Assembly: GCF_003385895.1 (NCBI RefSeq)
Contig: NZ_QRDQ01000014.1
Span: 1 to 64,000 of the forward strand
Length of the DNA: 64,000 bases
Reading direction: 5' to 3'
From: Flavobacterium cutihirudinis
Lineage (GTDB): Bacteria; Bacteroidota; Bacteroidia; Flavobacteriales; Flavobacteriaceae
Shown: positions 32,502-40,876 of the stretch, one piece after another
How the letters are laid out: each line of letters opens with the position of its first letter
Numbering within the stretch: position 1 is the stretch's first letter
Position numbers and translations under genes: made by a program
The notes under the pieces: model-generated
What the model was told of the DNA's origin: nothing
The model's database searches: none
The model's input: the letters and a program-made list of their open reading frames with translations, nothing else

Positions 32502-33479
32502 TTATTTTATAACGTGTGCTTTTACACCTTCGTTTGTAATCACAACCGGCTTAATAAAACCGTTCTCATCAAAAAACATTTCTTCAATACAAGTTTCTCT
32601 CGAATGTATACTTGTTTCATCAAGCGGTCTTCTGTGGTACACAATATAATATTGATCGGAATCCGGAGCTTTTATAATCGAATGATGCCCCGCTCCTTTT
32701 GCAATTTTAGGATCTTGCTCCAGCACTTTTCCAATTCTTTTAAATGGCCCCATTACAGAATCGGCAATCGCATATGCCACGCAATAATCCGGACCGCCCC
32801 AATCGCCTTCAGACCACATAAAATAATATTTATTGTTTCTGATAAACATAAAAGGTCCTTCGGTATAATTATCTGGCGTAATCTCCTTAAAAATGGTTTT
32901 ATCTTTAAACGGAATAAAGCCCGTAAAATCAGGTTTTAATTTGGCAATATTGCAATGCCTCCATCCGCCGTAAATCAAATAATGCTGCCCGTCCTTATCC
33001 TTAAAAACAAATTGATCAATTGGTTGTGCACCATTATAAATTTCGCCCACGAGCGGTTTTCCTAAATAATCTTTAAATGGCCCTTCAGGTTTTGACGCCA
33101 CTGCAACTCCAATTCCGCCAATTTCATTTTCATGAACATCATTGGCACCAAAAAACAAAAAATACTTGTTCTTATTTTTAATAATCGACGGCGCCCAGAT
33201 TGCTCTTTTTGCCCATTTTACAGCCGTGGTATCTAAAATTCTCGGATGTTTTGTCCAGTTTACCAAATCGGGAGAAGAAAAAGCATCCAGAAAAACCTGC
33301 TCTTCAAATGGAGCCGAAAATGTTGGATAAACCCAATACGTTTTATCAAAAATAACGCCCTCCGGATCTGCGTACCAACCCTTAAAAATAGGATTATTGG
33401 CTATTTTATTTGAAACTACATTTTGTCCAATTGCTTCTGAGCAGAAAATAATCATTATACCAAATAAGAGTTTATTCAT
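32502..33479 (-). CDS. Glycoside hydrolase family 43 protein
   Basis: 325 residues with a signal peptide (about 1-18). Five-bladed beta-propeller enzyme: WYADPEG (catalytic base Asp, near 36), QPIDQFVFKD (the pKa-modulating Asp, near 154) and YTEGPFMF (catalytic acid Glu, near 207), the three GH43 positions in order. The substrate is probably an arabinan, xylan or related side chain, acting in the periplasm or outside. There is no SusC/D pair nearby, so it is not in a classical polysaccharide utilisation locus here. Confidence 0.88.
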   Translation of the reverse strand: MNKLLFGIMIIFCSEAIGQNVVSNKIANNPIFKGWYADPEGVIFDKTYWVYPTFSAPFEEQVFLDAFSSPDLVNWTKHPRILDTTAVKWAKRAIWAPSIIKNKNKYFLFFGANDVHENEIGGIGVAVASKPEGPFKDYLGKPLVGEIYNGAQPIDQFVFKDKDGQHYLIYGGWRHCNIAKLKPDFTGFIPFKDKTIFKEITPDNYTEGPFMFIRNNKYYFMWSEGDWGGPDYCVAYAIADSVMGPFKRIGKVLEQDPKIAKGAGHHSIIKAPDSDQYYIVYHRRPLDETSIHSRETCIEEMFFDENGFIKPVVITNEGVKAHVIK

Positions 33480-33650
33480 AGTTTTTGATTTTTATTTAAA
33501 AGTATAACAAACATTGTAAAAACGCTTTTACAAAGGCAAAAAAAATTATCTCCGAACTTTTTCATTAGCATTTCAAGATCTAACACAACCGCAGAACACC
33601 ATATTAATAACACGTTTTCAGTTAATTACAAAAAAAATGTCGACAAAAAT

Positions 33651-33697
33651 TTGCGTAGTCAAATGACTTCATATATATTTGTAGTCAAATGACTTCA
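33651..33697 (+). promoter_or_regulatory. arsR-operon promoter with two palindromic operators
   Basis: TTG (33651-33653), 20-nt spacer, TATATTTG (33674-33681). A 17-bp sequence GTAGTCAAATGACTTCA occurs twice, at 33655-33671 (inside the spacer) and 33681-33697 (over the start site). Each copy holds the palindrome AGTCA-AA-TGACT, 26 bp apart. This is the placement of a repressor site; the downstream ArsR-type protein is the obvious binder. Confidence 0.8.
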
Positions 33698-33699
33698 CA

Positions 33700-34023
33700 A
33701 TGAATTTAAGACGAGATGTATTTCAGGCTATAGCCGACCCAACAAGAAGAGCTATATTACTTTTGGTGACTTCGCATTCGATGACCGCCGGTGCGATTGC
33801 TTCAAACTTTGACACTGCGCGTCCGACAGTTTCGAAACATTTAAAGATTCTGACGGAATGCGAATTATTACAGCAAACACAAAACGGCCGAGAAGTTTAT
33901 TATACCATAAATGCAAAAAAAATGAAACAAATAGCAGATTTCATAGAGCCATTTCGTCAAATGTGGGACGAGAGATTCAACAAACTCGAAGACATTATGA
34001 AAAACTATAAACCCGAAAACTAA
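33700..34023 (+). CDS. ArsR-family winged-helix repressor
   Basis: 107 residues, winged helix-turn-helix of the ArsR/SmtB type (AIADPTRRAILLLV, then FDTARPTVSKHLKILTECELL as recognition helix). No CxC metal motif, so it is probably not a metal sensor; this subfamily usually precedes SRPBCC/DoxX genes. It begins a six-gene operon and very likely controls it through the two palindromes in its promoter. Confidence 0.92.
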   Translation: MNLRRDVFQAIADPTRRAILLLVTSHSMTAGAIASNFDTARPTVSKHLKILTECELLQQTQNGREVYYTINAKKMKQIADFIEPFRQMWDERFNKLEDIMKNYKPEN

Positions 34024-34028
34024 CCGCA

Positions 34029-34496
34029 ATGGAATTAAAAACAAAAATAAATGCTGAAGAAGACAAACAAGAACTCGTAATTACACGCGAATTTGACTTG
34101 CCTGTTGAATTGCTTTTCAAAGCTTATATCGAACCACAAATTGTAGAACAATGGATGGGAACAAAAGTTTTAAAATTGGAAAGCAAAAAACATGGCGGTT
34201 ATCAATTTGAAACCAGTGATGCTAAGGGAAATGTAGTTGTCCAGATGAATGGCGTTATTCATGAATTTGTTCTAAATGAAAAAATCACCAGAACATTTGA
34301 AATGGAAAATTCGCCTTTTGCAGTTCAATTAGAGTTTTTAGAATTTAAACCACTAAATGATAATCGAAGCAAACTTACAATGCAGATCGTCTATAAATCT
34401 AACGAACTTAGAGATCAAATGCTGCAATTACCATTTAAACAAGGCCTTAACATGGCACATAACCGATTAGAAGAAATCTGTAATAAACTAAAATAA
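34029..34496 (+). CDS. SRPBCC (AHSA1-like) domain protein
   Basis: 155 residues with the START/AHSA1 fold signature (ITREFDLPVELLFKAYIEPQIVEQWMG near the start). The fold binds hydrophobic ligands. It lies 5 nt after the ArsR gene; ArsR-SRPBCC pairs are very common, and the ligand is unknown. Confidence 0.88.
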   Translation: MELKTKINAEEDKQELVITREFDLPVELLFKAYIEPQIVEQWMGTKVLKLESKKHGGYQFETSDAKGNVVVQMNGVIHEFVLNEKITRTFEMENSPFAVQLEFLEFKPLNDNRSKLTMQIVYKSNELRDQMLQLPFKQGLNMAHNRLEEICNKLK

Positions 34497-34503
34497 AAAT
34501 ATC

Positions 34504-34881
34504 ATGACAAAGAGAAACAAAATTATTTATTGGGTTGCTACGCTCTGGCTGGCATTAGGAATGACAGCAACAAGCATTGTACAATTACTTCAGTCTAAGG
34601 ATGAAACGGATAGAATGTCTCATTTGGGTTATCCAATTTATTTGCTAACTTTATTAGGCATTTGGAAATTATTGGGTGTAACAGCGGTTCTGATTCCCAA
34701 ATTCCCATTATTGAAAGAATGGGCTTATGCAGGATTTTTCTTTGCGATGTCAGGCGCAATCGTTTCACATTTTGCTGCAAACGACAGTGCGAAAGATTTT
34801 TTTGGACCAGCTTTATTGCTGATTCTAACCATAATTTCCTGGTATTTTAGACCTATCGAACGAAAACCAGTAACAATTTAA
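34504..34881 (+). CDS. DoxX-like membrane protein
   Basis: 125 residues, four predicted transmembrane helices (about 8-24, 45-65, 72-92, 100-116), matching the DoxX-like family that often follows ArsR-SRPBCC genes. Its biochemical role is unknown. 7-nt spacing shows cotranscription. Confidence 0.85.
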   Translation: MTKRNKIIYWVATLWLALGMTATSIVQLLQSKDETDRMSHLGYPIYLLTLLGIWKLLGVTAVLIPKFPLLKEWAYAGFFFAMSGAIVSHFAANDSAKDFFGPALLLILTIISWYFRPIERKPVTI

Positions 34882-34892
34882 TTCATTATAAA

Positions 34893-35471
34893 ATGAATCC
34901 AAAAGTCGATTTTTTCTTTGATAAAGCTACGAAATGGCAAGAAGAACTGGAACAAATGCGAACTATTGCTTTAGAATGCCAACTGACAGAAGAATTAAAA
35001 TGGGGAAATCCCTGTTATATGTATCACGATAGTAATGTTGTTTTAATTCATGCTTTTAAAGAATATTGCGCTTTTCTATTCTTCAAAGGCGCTTTACTAA
35101 AAGATACTGACGGAATTCTGATTCAACAATCTGAAAATGTTCAGGCGGCGCGTCATATACGATTTACAAACCTTAAAGAAATTATTGATTTAAAAGCTGT
35201 TTTGAAAACGTATATCTACCAAGCTATTGAAATCGAAAAAGCAGGTTTAAAAGTCCAATTGAAAAAGACATCAGAATTTCCGGTTTCAGAAGAATTTCAA
35301 AAAAAATTAGACGAAAGTGTCGAATTAAAAAAAGCTTTCGAAGCTTTGACTCCGGGAAGACAAAGAGCGTATCTGTTAAACTTCTCACAGCCAAAACAAG
35401 CCAAAACACGCGAAGCGAGAGTAGAAAAACATATCCAAAATATTCTTGACGGAAAAGGTTTAAACGATTAA
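34893..35471 (+). CDS. YdeI/DUF1801-family protein
   Basis: 192 residues. The N-terminal DUF1801-like domain (about 1-115, with LKWGNPCYMYHD and YCAFLFFKGALL) is followed by the helical OmdA-type tail (FEALTPGRQRAYLLNF, KTREARVEKHI). Function not established for the family. Fourth gene of the ArsR operon. Confidence 0.85.
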   Translation: MNPKVDFFFDKATKWQEELEQMRTIALECQLTEELKWGNPCYMYHDSNVVLIHAFKEYCAFLFFKGALLKDTDGILIQQSENVQAARHIRFTNLKEIIDLKAVLKTYIYQAIEIEKAGLKVQLKKTSEFPVSEEFQKKLDESVELKKAFEALTPGRQRAYLLNFSQPKQAKTREARVEKHIQNILDGKGLND

Positions 35472-35484
35472 TACTAAAATCAAA

Positions 35485-36150
35485 ATGAAGGCAAAAGATA
35501 TATTAGAACAACTTAAAGCACTTGGCGACGAAAAAGTACATGCTCAAAATAAAAAGCGAGGCGCCAGTGACAATCAGTTTGGTGTTAAAATGGGCGATAT
35601 TCGGACATTGGCAAAAAAAATAAAAATCAATCACGAATTAGCATTGGAACTTTGGAACACAGAAAATGCCGATGCACGATTTTTATCCATTTTAATTATC
35701 GATCCAAAAAAACTTACCAACGAACAAATTGAAAAAATGGTCGCCTCAGAAAAGTTCGTTCATATTGCTGATTGGTTTTATTCCTATATAATTAAAGAAT
35801 ATTCAGATCGCGAAACTTTACGTTTGAAATGGATGAAATCAAAAGATCCAATGTTGGGCCGCGCTGCATGGAGCCTTACCAGCGGATGTGTTGCCCGAAA
35901 TCCTGATGTTTTAGATCTGCCAGCTTTACTAGACCGAATTGAAAACGAAATGCCAACTGCAGCATCAGAAGTACAATGGACTATGAACAATACTTTAGCA
36001 CAAATTGGAATTAAATTTCCAGAATATCGTGCACGCGCTTTAGCAATTGGAGAAAAATTAGGTATTTACAGAGATTATCCAACTTCAAAAGGCTGCACCT
36101 CACCTTTTGCACCTATATGGATCAACGAAATGGTTCGTCGCCAAGAATAA
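35485..36150 (+). CDS. DNA alkylation repair protein (AlkD-like)
   Basis: 221 residues of HEAT-like helical repeats (QFGVKMGDIRTLAKKI, DWFYSYIIKEY, MLGRAAWSLTSGCV). The AlkD family removes alkylated bases from DNA without base flipping. Which substrate this copy handles is uncertain. Fifth gene of the ArsR operon. Confidence 0.83.
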   Translation: MKAKDILEQLKALGDEKVHAQNKKRGASDNQFGVKMGDIRTLAKKIKINHELALELWNTENADARFLSILIIDPKKLTNEQIEKMVASEKFVHIADWFYSYIIKEYSDRETLRLKWMKSKDPMLGRAAWSLTSGCVARNPDVLDLPALLDRIENEMPTAASEVQWTMNNTLAQIGIKFPEYRARALAIGEKLGIYRDYPTSKGCTSPFAPIWINEMVRRQE

Positions 36151-36167
36151 ATTCAAAAAACAACAAA

Positions 36168-36725
36168 ATGAAAAATACAATTTCGAAAGAAGAACAAGCT
36201 CAATTAATCAGCATTTTGAAAGCACGTTTTGAAAAAAACACAAAGCGTCATCAAAATATTGATTGGTCAAAAGTCGAAGCTAAACTCAATGCTAATCCGG
36301 AAAAACTTTGGTCGTTGCTTCAAATGGAAAAAACCGAAGGCGAGCCTGATATAATAGCTTATGATAAAAGTACAGATGAATATCTATTTGTCGATTGCGT
36401 GGCCGAAAGCCCGAAAGCCCGCAGAAGTCTTTGTTATGACAGAAAAGCATTAGATTCAAGAAAAGAGCACAAACCTAAAAACAGCGCAGTCGATATGGCC
36501 GAAGAAATGGGAATAGAACTTCTTTCTGAAGAACAATATCGACAATTGCAGCAACTTGGAAATTTTGACACCAAAACTTCGAGTTGGATCGCAACGCCTG
36601 CTGATGTTCGAAAACTGGGCGGCGCCGTATTTTGCGATTACCGTTATGGAAGAGTTTTCCTTTACCATAATGGCGCAGAATCTTATTATGCAGCAAGAGG
36701 ATTTCGAGGTTATCTGAAGATTTAA
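36168..36725 (+). CDS. DUF4256 family protein
   Basis: 185 residues from ATG 36168; an upstream frame from 36117 overlaps the AlkD-like gene and lacks an ATG. It matches the DUF4256 pattern I recall (HQNIDWSKVEAKL, MEKTEGEPDII, FVDCVAESPKARRSLCYDR, SWIATPADVRKLGGA, YRYGRVFLYHNGAESYY). No known activity. Last gene of the operon, 17 nt after alkD. Confidence 0.82.
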   Translation: MKNTISKEEQAQLISILKARFEKNTKRHQNIDWSKVEAKLNANPEKLWSLLQMEKTEGEPDIIAYDKSTDEYLFVDCVAESPKARRSLCYDRKALDSRKEHKPKNSAVDMAEEMGIELLSEEQYRQLQQLGNFDTKTSSWIATPADVRKLGGAVFCDYRYGRVFLYHNGAESYYAARGFRGYLKI

Positions 36726-36869
36726 GCGCCAAACATTACAACAGACAAAAAATTCCTTTTTCTGAGAACTTAAACCATTTTTATACTATAATAACACATT
36801 TTAATACTATAATCTTCCAAATATTGACTATTTTACTACTAGGTATGCATAATATCTCAGATTTTATTC

Positions 36870-36906
36870 TATTTTTGTTTGCCAATTTATGAAAAATGAT
36901 AAACAA
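36870..36906 (+). promoter_or_regulatory. Promoter and proposed operator A of the B12-photoreceptor regulator
   Basis: The -7 box TATTTTTG (36870-36877) overlaps the left half of TTGTTT-N20-AAACAA (36875-36880 and 36901-36906). The right half lies just inside the coding region, past the ATG at 36896. Same geometry as sites B (37802-37833) and C (45127-45158), so negative autoregulation is likely. Confidence 0.65.
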
Positions 36907-37795
36907 TATTAAAACTGTTTTCAGCATCAAAGATCTCGAGAACTTATCTGGAATAAAAGCACATACAATTAGAATCTGGGAAAAAAGATACAATATTCTT
37001 GAACCCATGCGAACTGATACAAATATTAGGCTTTACAATTTGCAAAATTTGCAAAAGCTTTTAAATATTACATTATTACATGAATATGGCTATAAAATTT
37101 CTAAAATAGCAACTTATCCGGAAGACCGAATTCCGCAATTGGTTCGTGAAATTACTTCAAAGAAAAATTCCCAAAATTATGCAATCACGTCATTCAAGAT
37201 GGCGATGATGAATTTTGATCAGGAATTATTTTTCAACACTTTCGACTGGCTTATTTCTGAGAAGAACTTCAAAGAAGTTTTTAAAGACAACTTTCTTCCT
37301 TTGCTGAAAGAACTTGGTTTATTATGGCAATCCGAAACCATAACTCCGGCAAACGAACATTTCATGAGCCACTTGATTAAGCAAAAAATTCTAATTTACA
37401 CAGAAAGTCTTCAAATATTAAAACCAACCAGAACCGATCGTATTTTTGTTCTTTCTTTACCATTAAATGAAATTCATCAAATTGGCCTACTTTATCTTCA
37501 ATATGAGATTTTATCACATGGTTACAAAACAATATACTTAGGCGAAAGCATGCCAATCGAAAATTTGCAAGACCTGACTCGTCATTTTGAAAATATAACT
37601 TTTGTTTCTTTTATGACAGTACAACCAGACAGAATGGTTATCAATCAGTATGTTAAATCGATGGGACAGAAATTGCTTTTAAACAATAACGAAATCTGGC
37701 TGATGGGTAATATGGTTGAGCATATCGATCAGTCTGTACTTCCTGAAAGAATCCGCATTTTCGAATCAATGGACGAAACAATAGAGCAAATCTAA
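36896..37795 (+). CDS. MerR-family B12-binding photoreceptor-type regulator (CarH/LitR-like)
   Basis: 299 residues. An N-terminal MerR HTH (7-75: FSIKDLENLSGIKAHTIRIWEKRY) is followed by a cobalamin-binding module: helix bundle with the W-x9-EH signature (Trp144, Glu154-His155) and the Rossmann part with E-x-H-xx-G (Glu192, His194, Gly197), where His194 is the expected lower B12 ligand. Such proteins bind DNA as tetramers with adenosylcobalamin in the dark and fall apart in light. The residue after Trp144 is Gln, whereas T. thermophilus CarH has His132 there. It is followed directly by crtI-crtB. Light-dependent repression of carotenoid genes is the inferred role. Confidence 0.88.
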   Translation: MINNIKTVFSIKDLENLSGIKAHTIRIWEKRYNILEPMRTDTNIRLYNLQNLQKLLNITLLHEYGYKISKIATYPEDRIPQLVREITSKKNSQNYAITSFKMAMMNFDQELFFNTFDWLISEKNFKEVFKDNFLPLLKELGLLWQSETITPANEHFMSHLIKQKILIYTESLQILKPTRTDRIFVLSLPLNEIHQIGLLYLQYEILSHGYKTIYLGESMPIENLQDLTRHFENITFVSFMTVQPDRMVINQYVKSMGQKLLLNNNEIWLMGNMVEHIDQSVLPERIRIFESMDETIEQI

Positions 37796-37801
37796 TTTTT
37801 T

Positions 37802-37833
37802 TTGTTTAAAGTTTTTGTATATTTGTTAAACAA
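37802..37833 (+). promoter_or_regulatory. Proposed operator B at the crtI promoter
   Basis: Inverted repeat TTGTTTAA (37802-37809) / TTAAACAA (37826-37833), 16 nt apart. It encloses the -7 box TATATTTG (37818-37825) and ends at the base before the crtI ATG. A second, overlapping palindrome TTTGTT-A-AACAAA sits at 37822-37834. A protein bound here would block RNA polymerase. Confidence 0.72.
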
Positions 37834-39300
37834 ATGACAAAAACAATTCTCATAATAGGATCTGGCTTCTCCTCTTTAGCCGCTTCGTGTTACTTAGCTA
37901 AACAAGGACACGAGGTTATAATTTTCGAAAAAAATCCGACGATTGGAGGACGTGCCCGACAGTTTAAAAAAGATGGTTTCACCTTTGACATGGGACCAAG
38001 TTGGTACTGGATGCCAGATGTTTTTGATCGCTTTTTTCAGGATTTTGGCAAACAAACTTCAGATTATTATGAGCTTATAAAACTCAATCCTGCATATCGT
38101 GTTTATTTTGGGACAAATGATTTTATCAGCATTTGTGACAATTTGGAAGAAATAAAAACAGCTTTTGAAGAAATCGAAAAAGGAAGTGCTAATAAACTTC
38201 AAAACTTCATCGATCAGGCAAAAAGCAATTATGATATTGCGATTAAAGATTTAGTTTATCGTCCAGGAGTTTCACCTTTAGAATTAATTACACCAAAAAC
38301 GGCTTTAAAACTGAATCAGTTTTTGAGCAACGTAAGTCAGGATATTCGAAAGAAATTTAAAAACCAAAGATTAATTCAAATCTTAGAATTTCCTGTTTTA
38401 TTTTTGGGAGCAAAACCCAGCAAAACGCCTTCTTTTTACAATTTCATGAATTATGCCGATTTCGGTCTCGGAACTTGGCATCCCAAAACTGGAATGTTTG
38501 ATGTTATTCGTGGTATCGAAAAATTAGCGTTGGAACTTGGCGTTACCATTAAAACCAATTTGCCAATTGAAAAAATCATAGTTGAAAACAAAACTGCAAC
38601 CGGAGTTAAAATCAACGGAGAAATCATAAAAGCAGATCTAATTTTAAGCGGTGCGGACTATCAGCATACCGAATCTTTGCTTGAAAAAGAGCATCGTGCG
38701 TATTCTGATAAATATTGGGAAAGTCGAATTTTCTCTCCGTCTTCGCTCTTATTTTTCATTGGCTTCAATAAAAAAATAGAAAACATTTCGCATCACGCAT
38801 TATTTTTTGATGTTGATTTTGATAAACATGCCGAAGCGATTTATGACAATCCAAAATGGCCGGAATCTCCACTATTTTATGCCAATTTCCCATCTAAAAC
38901 AGATTCCAGCGCTGCGCCCGAAGGAATGGAATCAGGGTTTTTCTTAATTCCGCTGGCGCCGGGAATAGAAGATAACGAAGAAATTCGAGAAGAATATTTC
39001 GAAAAGATCATCTCACGTTTCGAAAAACTTACAGAACAAAAAATTAAAAATAACATTATATTTAAGAAGTCATTCTGCAAAAATGATTTTGTAACAGATT
39101 ACAACGCGTACAAAGGCAACGCCTACGGAATGGCAAATACGCTATTGCAAACTGCTTTTTTAAGGCCAAAACTAAAAAGCAAAAAAGTACGTAACTTATA
39201 TTTCACAGGACAATTAACTGTTCCTGGCCCAGGGGTTCCGCCTGCTTTAATTTCGGGAAAATTGGTTGCTGAGTTAATTCAAAAATCTCTAAGATCTTAA
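37834..39300 (+). CDS. crtI: Phytoene desaturase CrtI
   Basis: 488 residues, FAD-dependent amine-oxidase fold. N-terminal dinucleotide motif IIGSGFSSLAASCYLAKQGH with FEKN and GGRARQF; C-terminal signature YFTGQLTVPGPGVPPALISGK is split around 470-488. It introduces double bases... i.e. desaturates phytoene to lycopene at the membrane. The ATG directly abuts the proposed operator, so the 5' UTR is very short. Stop and next start (crtB) are 3 nt apart. Confidence 0.95.
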   Translation: MTKTILIIGSGFSSLAASCYLAKQGHEVIIFEKNPTIGGRARQFKKDGFTFDMGPSWYWMPDVFDRFFQDFGKQTSDYYELIKLNPAYRVYFGTNDFISICDNLEEIKTAFEEIEKGSANKLQNFIDQAKSNYDIAIKDLVYRPGVSPLELITPKTALKLNQFLSNVSQDIRKKFKNQRLIQILEFPVLFLGAKPSKTPSFYNFMNYADFGLGTWHPKTGMFDVIRGIEKLALELGVTIKTNLPIEKIIVENKTATGVKINGEIIKADLILSGADYQHTESLLEKEHRAYSDKYWESRIFSPSSLLFFIGFNKKIENISHHALFFDVDFDKHAEAIYDNPKWPESPLFYANFPSKTDSSAAPEGMESGFFLIPLAPGIEDNEEIREEYFEKIISRFEKLTEQKIKNNIIFKKSFCKNDFVTDYNAYKGNAYGMANTLLQTAFLRPKLKSKKVRNLYFTGQLTVPGPGVPPALISGKLVAELIQKSLRS

Positions 39301-39303
39301 AAA

Positions 39304-40143
39304 ATGAAATCACTATTCGACGCCGTTTCTTTCAAATGCAGTAAATTGATTACGCAAAATTATAGTTCCTCATTTTCATTGGCAGTAAAAATGCTGTCGC
39401 CAAGTATTCGCGATGCGATTTACAGCATTTACGGATTCGTTCGTTTTGCTGACGAAATCGTAGATTCATTTCACGATTATGAAAAAGAATATTTAATAGA
39501 TGATTTCGAAAAAGAGTATTACAAAGCCATGCAATTGGGCATTAGCCTTAATCCAATTTTGAATTCTTTCCAACATACGGTTAAAGAATATAATATTACC
39601 GATGATTTGGTTCAGGCGTTTTTAAAAAGCATGAAACTCGACCTTATAAAATCAACTTACAATACCCAAACTGAATATGCAGATTATATTTATGGTTCTG
39701 CCGATGTTGTTGGTTTAATGTGTTTGAAAGTTTTTGTTGCCGGAAAAGAGCACAAATACGAACAGCTAAAACACGAAGCCATGCGTTTAGGATCGGCTTT
39801 TCAAAAGGTAAATTTCCTTAGAGATTTGAGAGACGATAATCTGATTTTAAACCGAACTTATTTTCCGGGAATCAATCTCAAAAATTTCAATGAAGACGCA
39901 AAAGCGCAAATCATCAAAGAAATCGAAGAAGATTTTAGAATTGCATATCAAGGAATTGTAAAACTGCCAATGGAAGCTAAATTTGGCGTTTATACCGCTT
40001 ATGTTTATTATAAAAAACTGCTTAAAAAGTTAAAAAACACGCCGTATCAAGAAATAGGAAATTCGAGAATTCGGGTTTCTAATTATACAAAAGCGGGGCT
40101 TTTGGCGCAGTCTTTTGTGACGTATAAGCTTAAATTAGTTTGA
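39304..40143 (+). CDS. crtB: Phytoene synthase CrtB
   Basis: 279 residues of the trans-isoprenyl diphosphate synthase fold, condensing two geranylgeranyl diphosphates to phytoene. Asp-rich metal motifs: ADEIVDS (about 48-54) and NFLRDLRDD (about 175-183); YGSADVVGLMCLKVF is conserved. It is translationally close to crtI and completes the colourless-to-lycopene section. Confidence 0.95.
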   Translation: MKSLFDAVSFKCSKLITQNYSSSFSLAVKMLSPSIRDAIYSIYGFVRFADEIVDSFHDYEKEYLIDDFEKEYYKAMQLGISLNPILNSFQHTVKEYNITDDLVQAFLKSMKLDLIKSTYNTQTEYADYIYGSADVVGLMCLKVFVAGKEHKYEQLKHEAMRLGSAFQKVNFLRDLRDDNLILNRTYFPGINLKNFNEDAKAQIIKEIEEDFRIAYQGIVKLPMEAKFGVYTAYVYYKKLLKKLKNTPYQEIGNSRIRVSNYTKAGLLAQSFVTYKLKLV

Positions 40144-40181
40144 TTTCATTGAGCTTTGTCGTTACGATTAAGCCAGCAGTT

Positions 40182-40283
40182 TGTCATTTCGACGAAGGAG
40201 AAATCTTCGCGAGAAACTCGACAAAGATTGTCACTTTAGATTGCAGAGCTACTTGCGAAGATTTCTCCTTCGTCGAAATGACA
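40182..40283. repeat. Palindromic intergenic repeat (29-bp perfect arms)
   Basis: Left arm 40182-40210 begins TGTCATTTCGACGAAGGAG and ends TCTTCGC. The right arm 40255-40283 is its exact reverse complement, with a 44-nt centre. This GC-richer element lies between crtB and crtZ. I recall the TCATTTCGACGAAGGAGAAA type as widespread in Flavobacterium. The mRNA hairpin could affect crtZ expression or terminate weakly. Confidence 0.82.
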
Positions 40284-40397
40284 AGATTGAGAGAATTTCA
40301 AAAACAAGTAAAAAATAATCGTTAGAGTTAATCTTTTATAACTTAAAGCTAAACTCAAACAAAATAAAGTCATAATTTTAATAACAACATTTATAAA

Positions 40398-40838
40398 ATG
40401 ATTTCCTTTTTAATCTTTTTAGGCGTTTTTCTGTTCATGGAATGTGTTACCTGGCTTACGCACAAGTACGTAATGCACGGTTTTATGTGGTATTTTCACG
40501 AAGATCATCATCAGCCAAAATATGAGCATACTTTTGAGCGCAACGACATTTTCTTTGTCATTTTTGCTACTCCAAGTATCCTTTTATTTTATTTTGGTGT
40601 TCAGGGCGGTTTCAATTATTTGTTTTTTATCGCTTGCGGTATAACACTTTACGGCGTTTGCTATTTTTTAATTCACGATGTATTGATTCATCAGCGTTTT
40701 AAATGGTTCAAAAACACTAAAAACAAATACCTCATCGGACTCCGAAAAGCGCATAAAATACACCATAAACACCTCAACAAAGAAAAAGGAGAATGTTTCG
40801 GAATGTTGTTTGTACCATTTAAATATTATAAAATGTAA
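40398..40838 (+). CDS. crtZ: Beta-carotene hydroxylase CrtZ
   Basis: 146 residues, fatty-acid-hydroxylase-like diiron membrane enzyme. Histidine clusters: HKYVMH and HEDHH (about 21-40), HDVLIH (about 95-100) and HKIHHKH (about 118-128). It hydroxylates beta-ionone rings, giving zeaxanthin from beta-carotene. Hydrophobic helices lie between the clusters. It follows crtB after the palindromic repeat. No lycopene cyclase gene is present in the window, although its substrate needs one. Confidence 0.93.
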   Translation: MISFLIFLGVFLFMECVTWLTHKYVMHGFMWYFHEDHHQPKYEHTFERNDIFFVIFATPSILLFYFGVQGGFNYLFFIACGITLYGVCYFLIHDVLIHQRFKWFKNTKNKYLIGLRKAHKIHHKHLNKEKGECFGMLFVPFKYYKM

Positions 40839-40876
40839 CTTTATAAGAAACATTTGTAACAATTGACTTAATCGAA

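Noticed and set aside
36117..36167. N-terminal extension of the DUF4256 protein
   Set aside because: Begins inside the AlkD-like gene with a non-ATG codon; ATG 36168 has normal operon spacing.
40140..40325. 61-residue frame after crtB
   Set aside because: It consists of the 29-bp-arm palindromic repeat; no start context.
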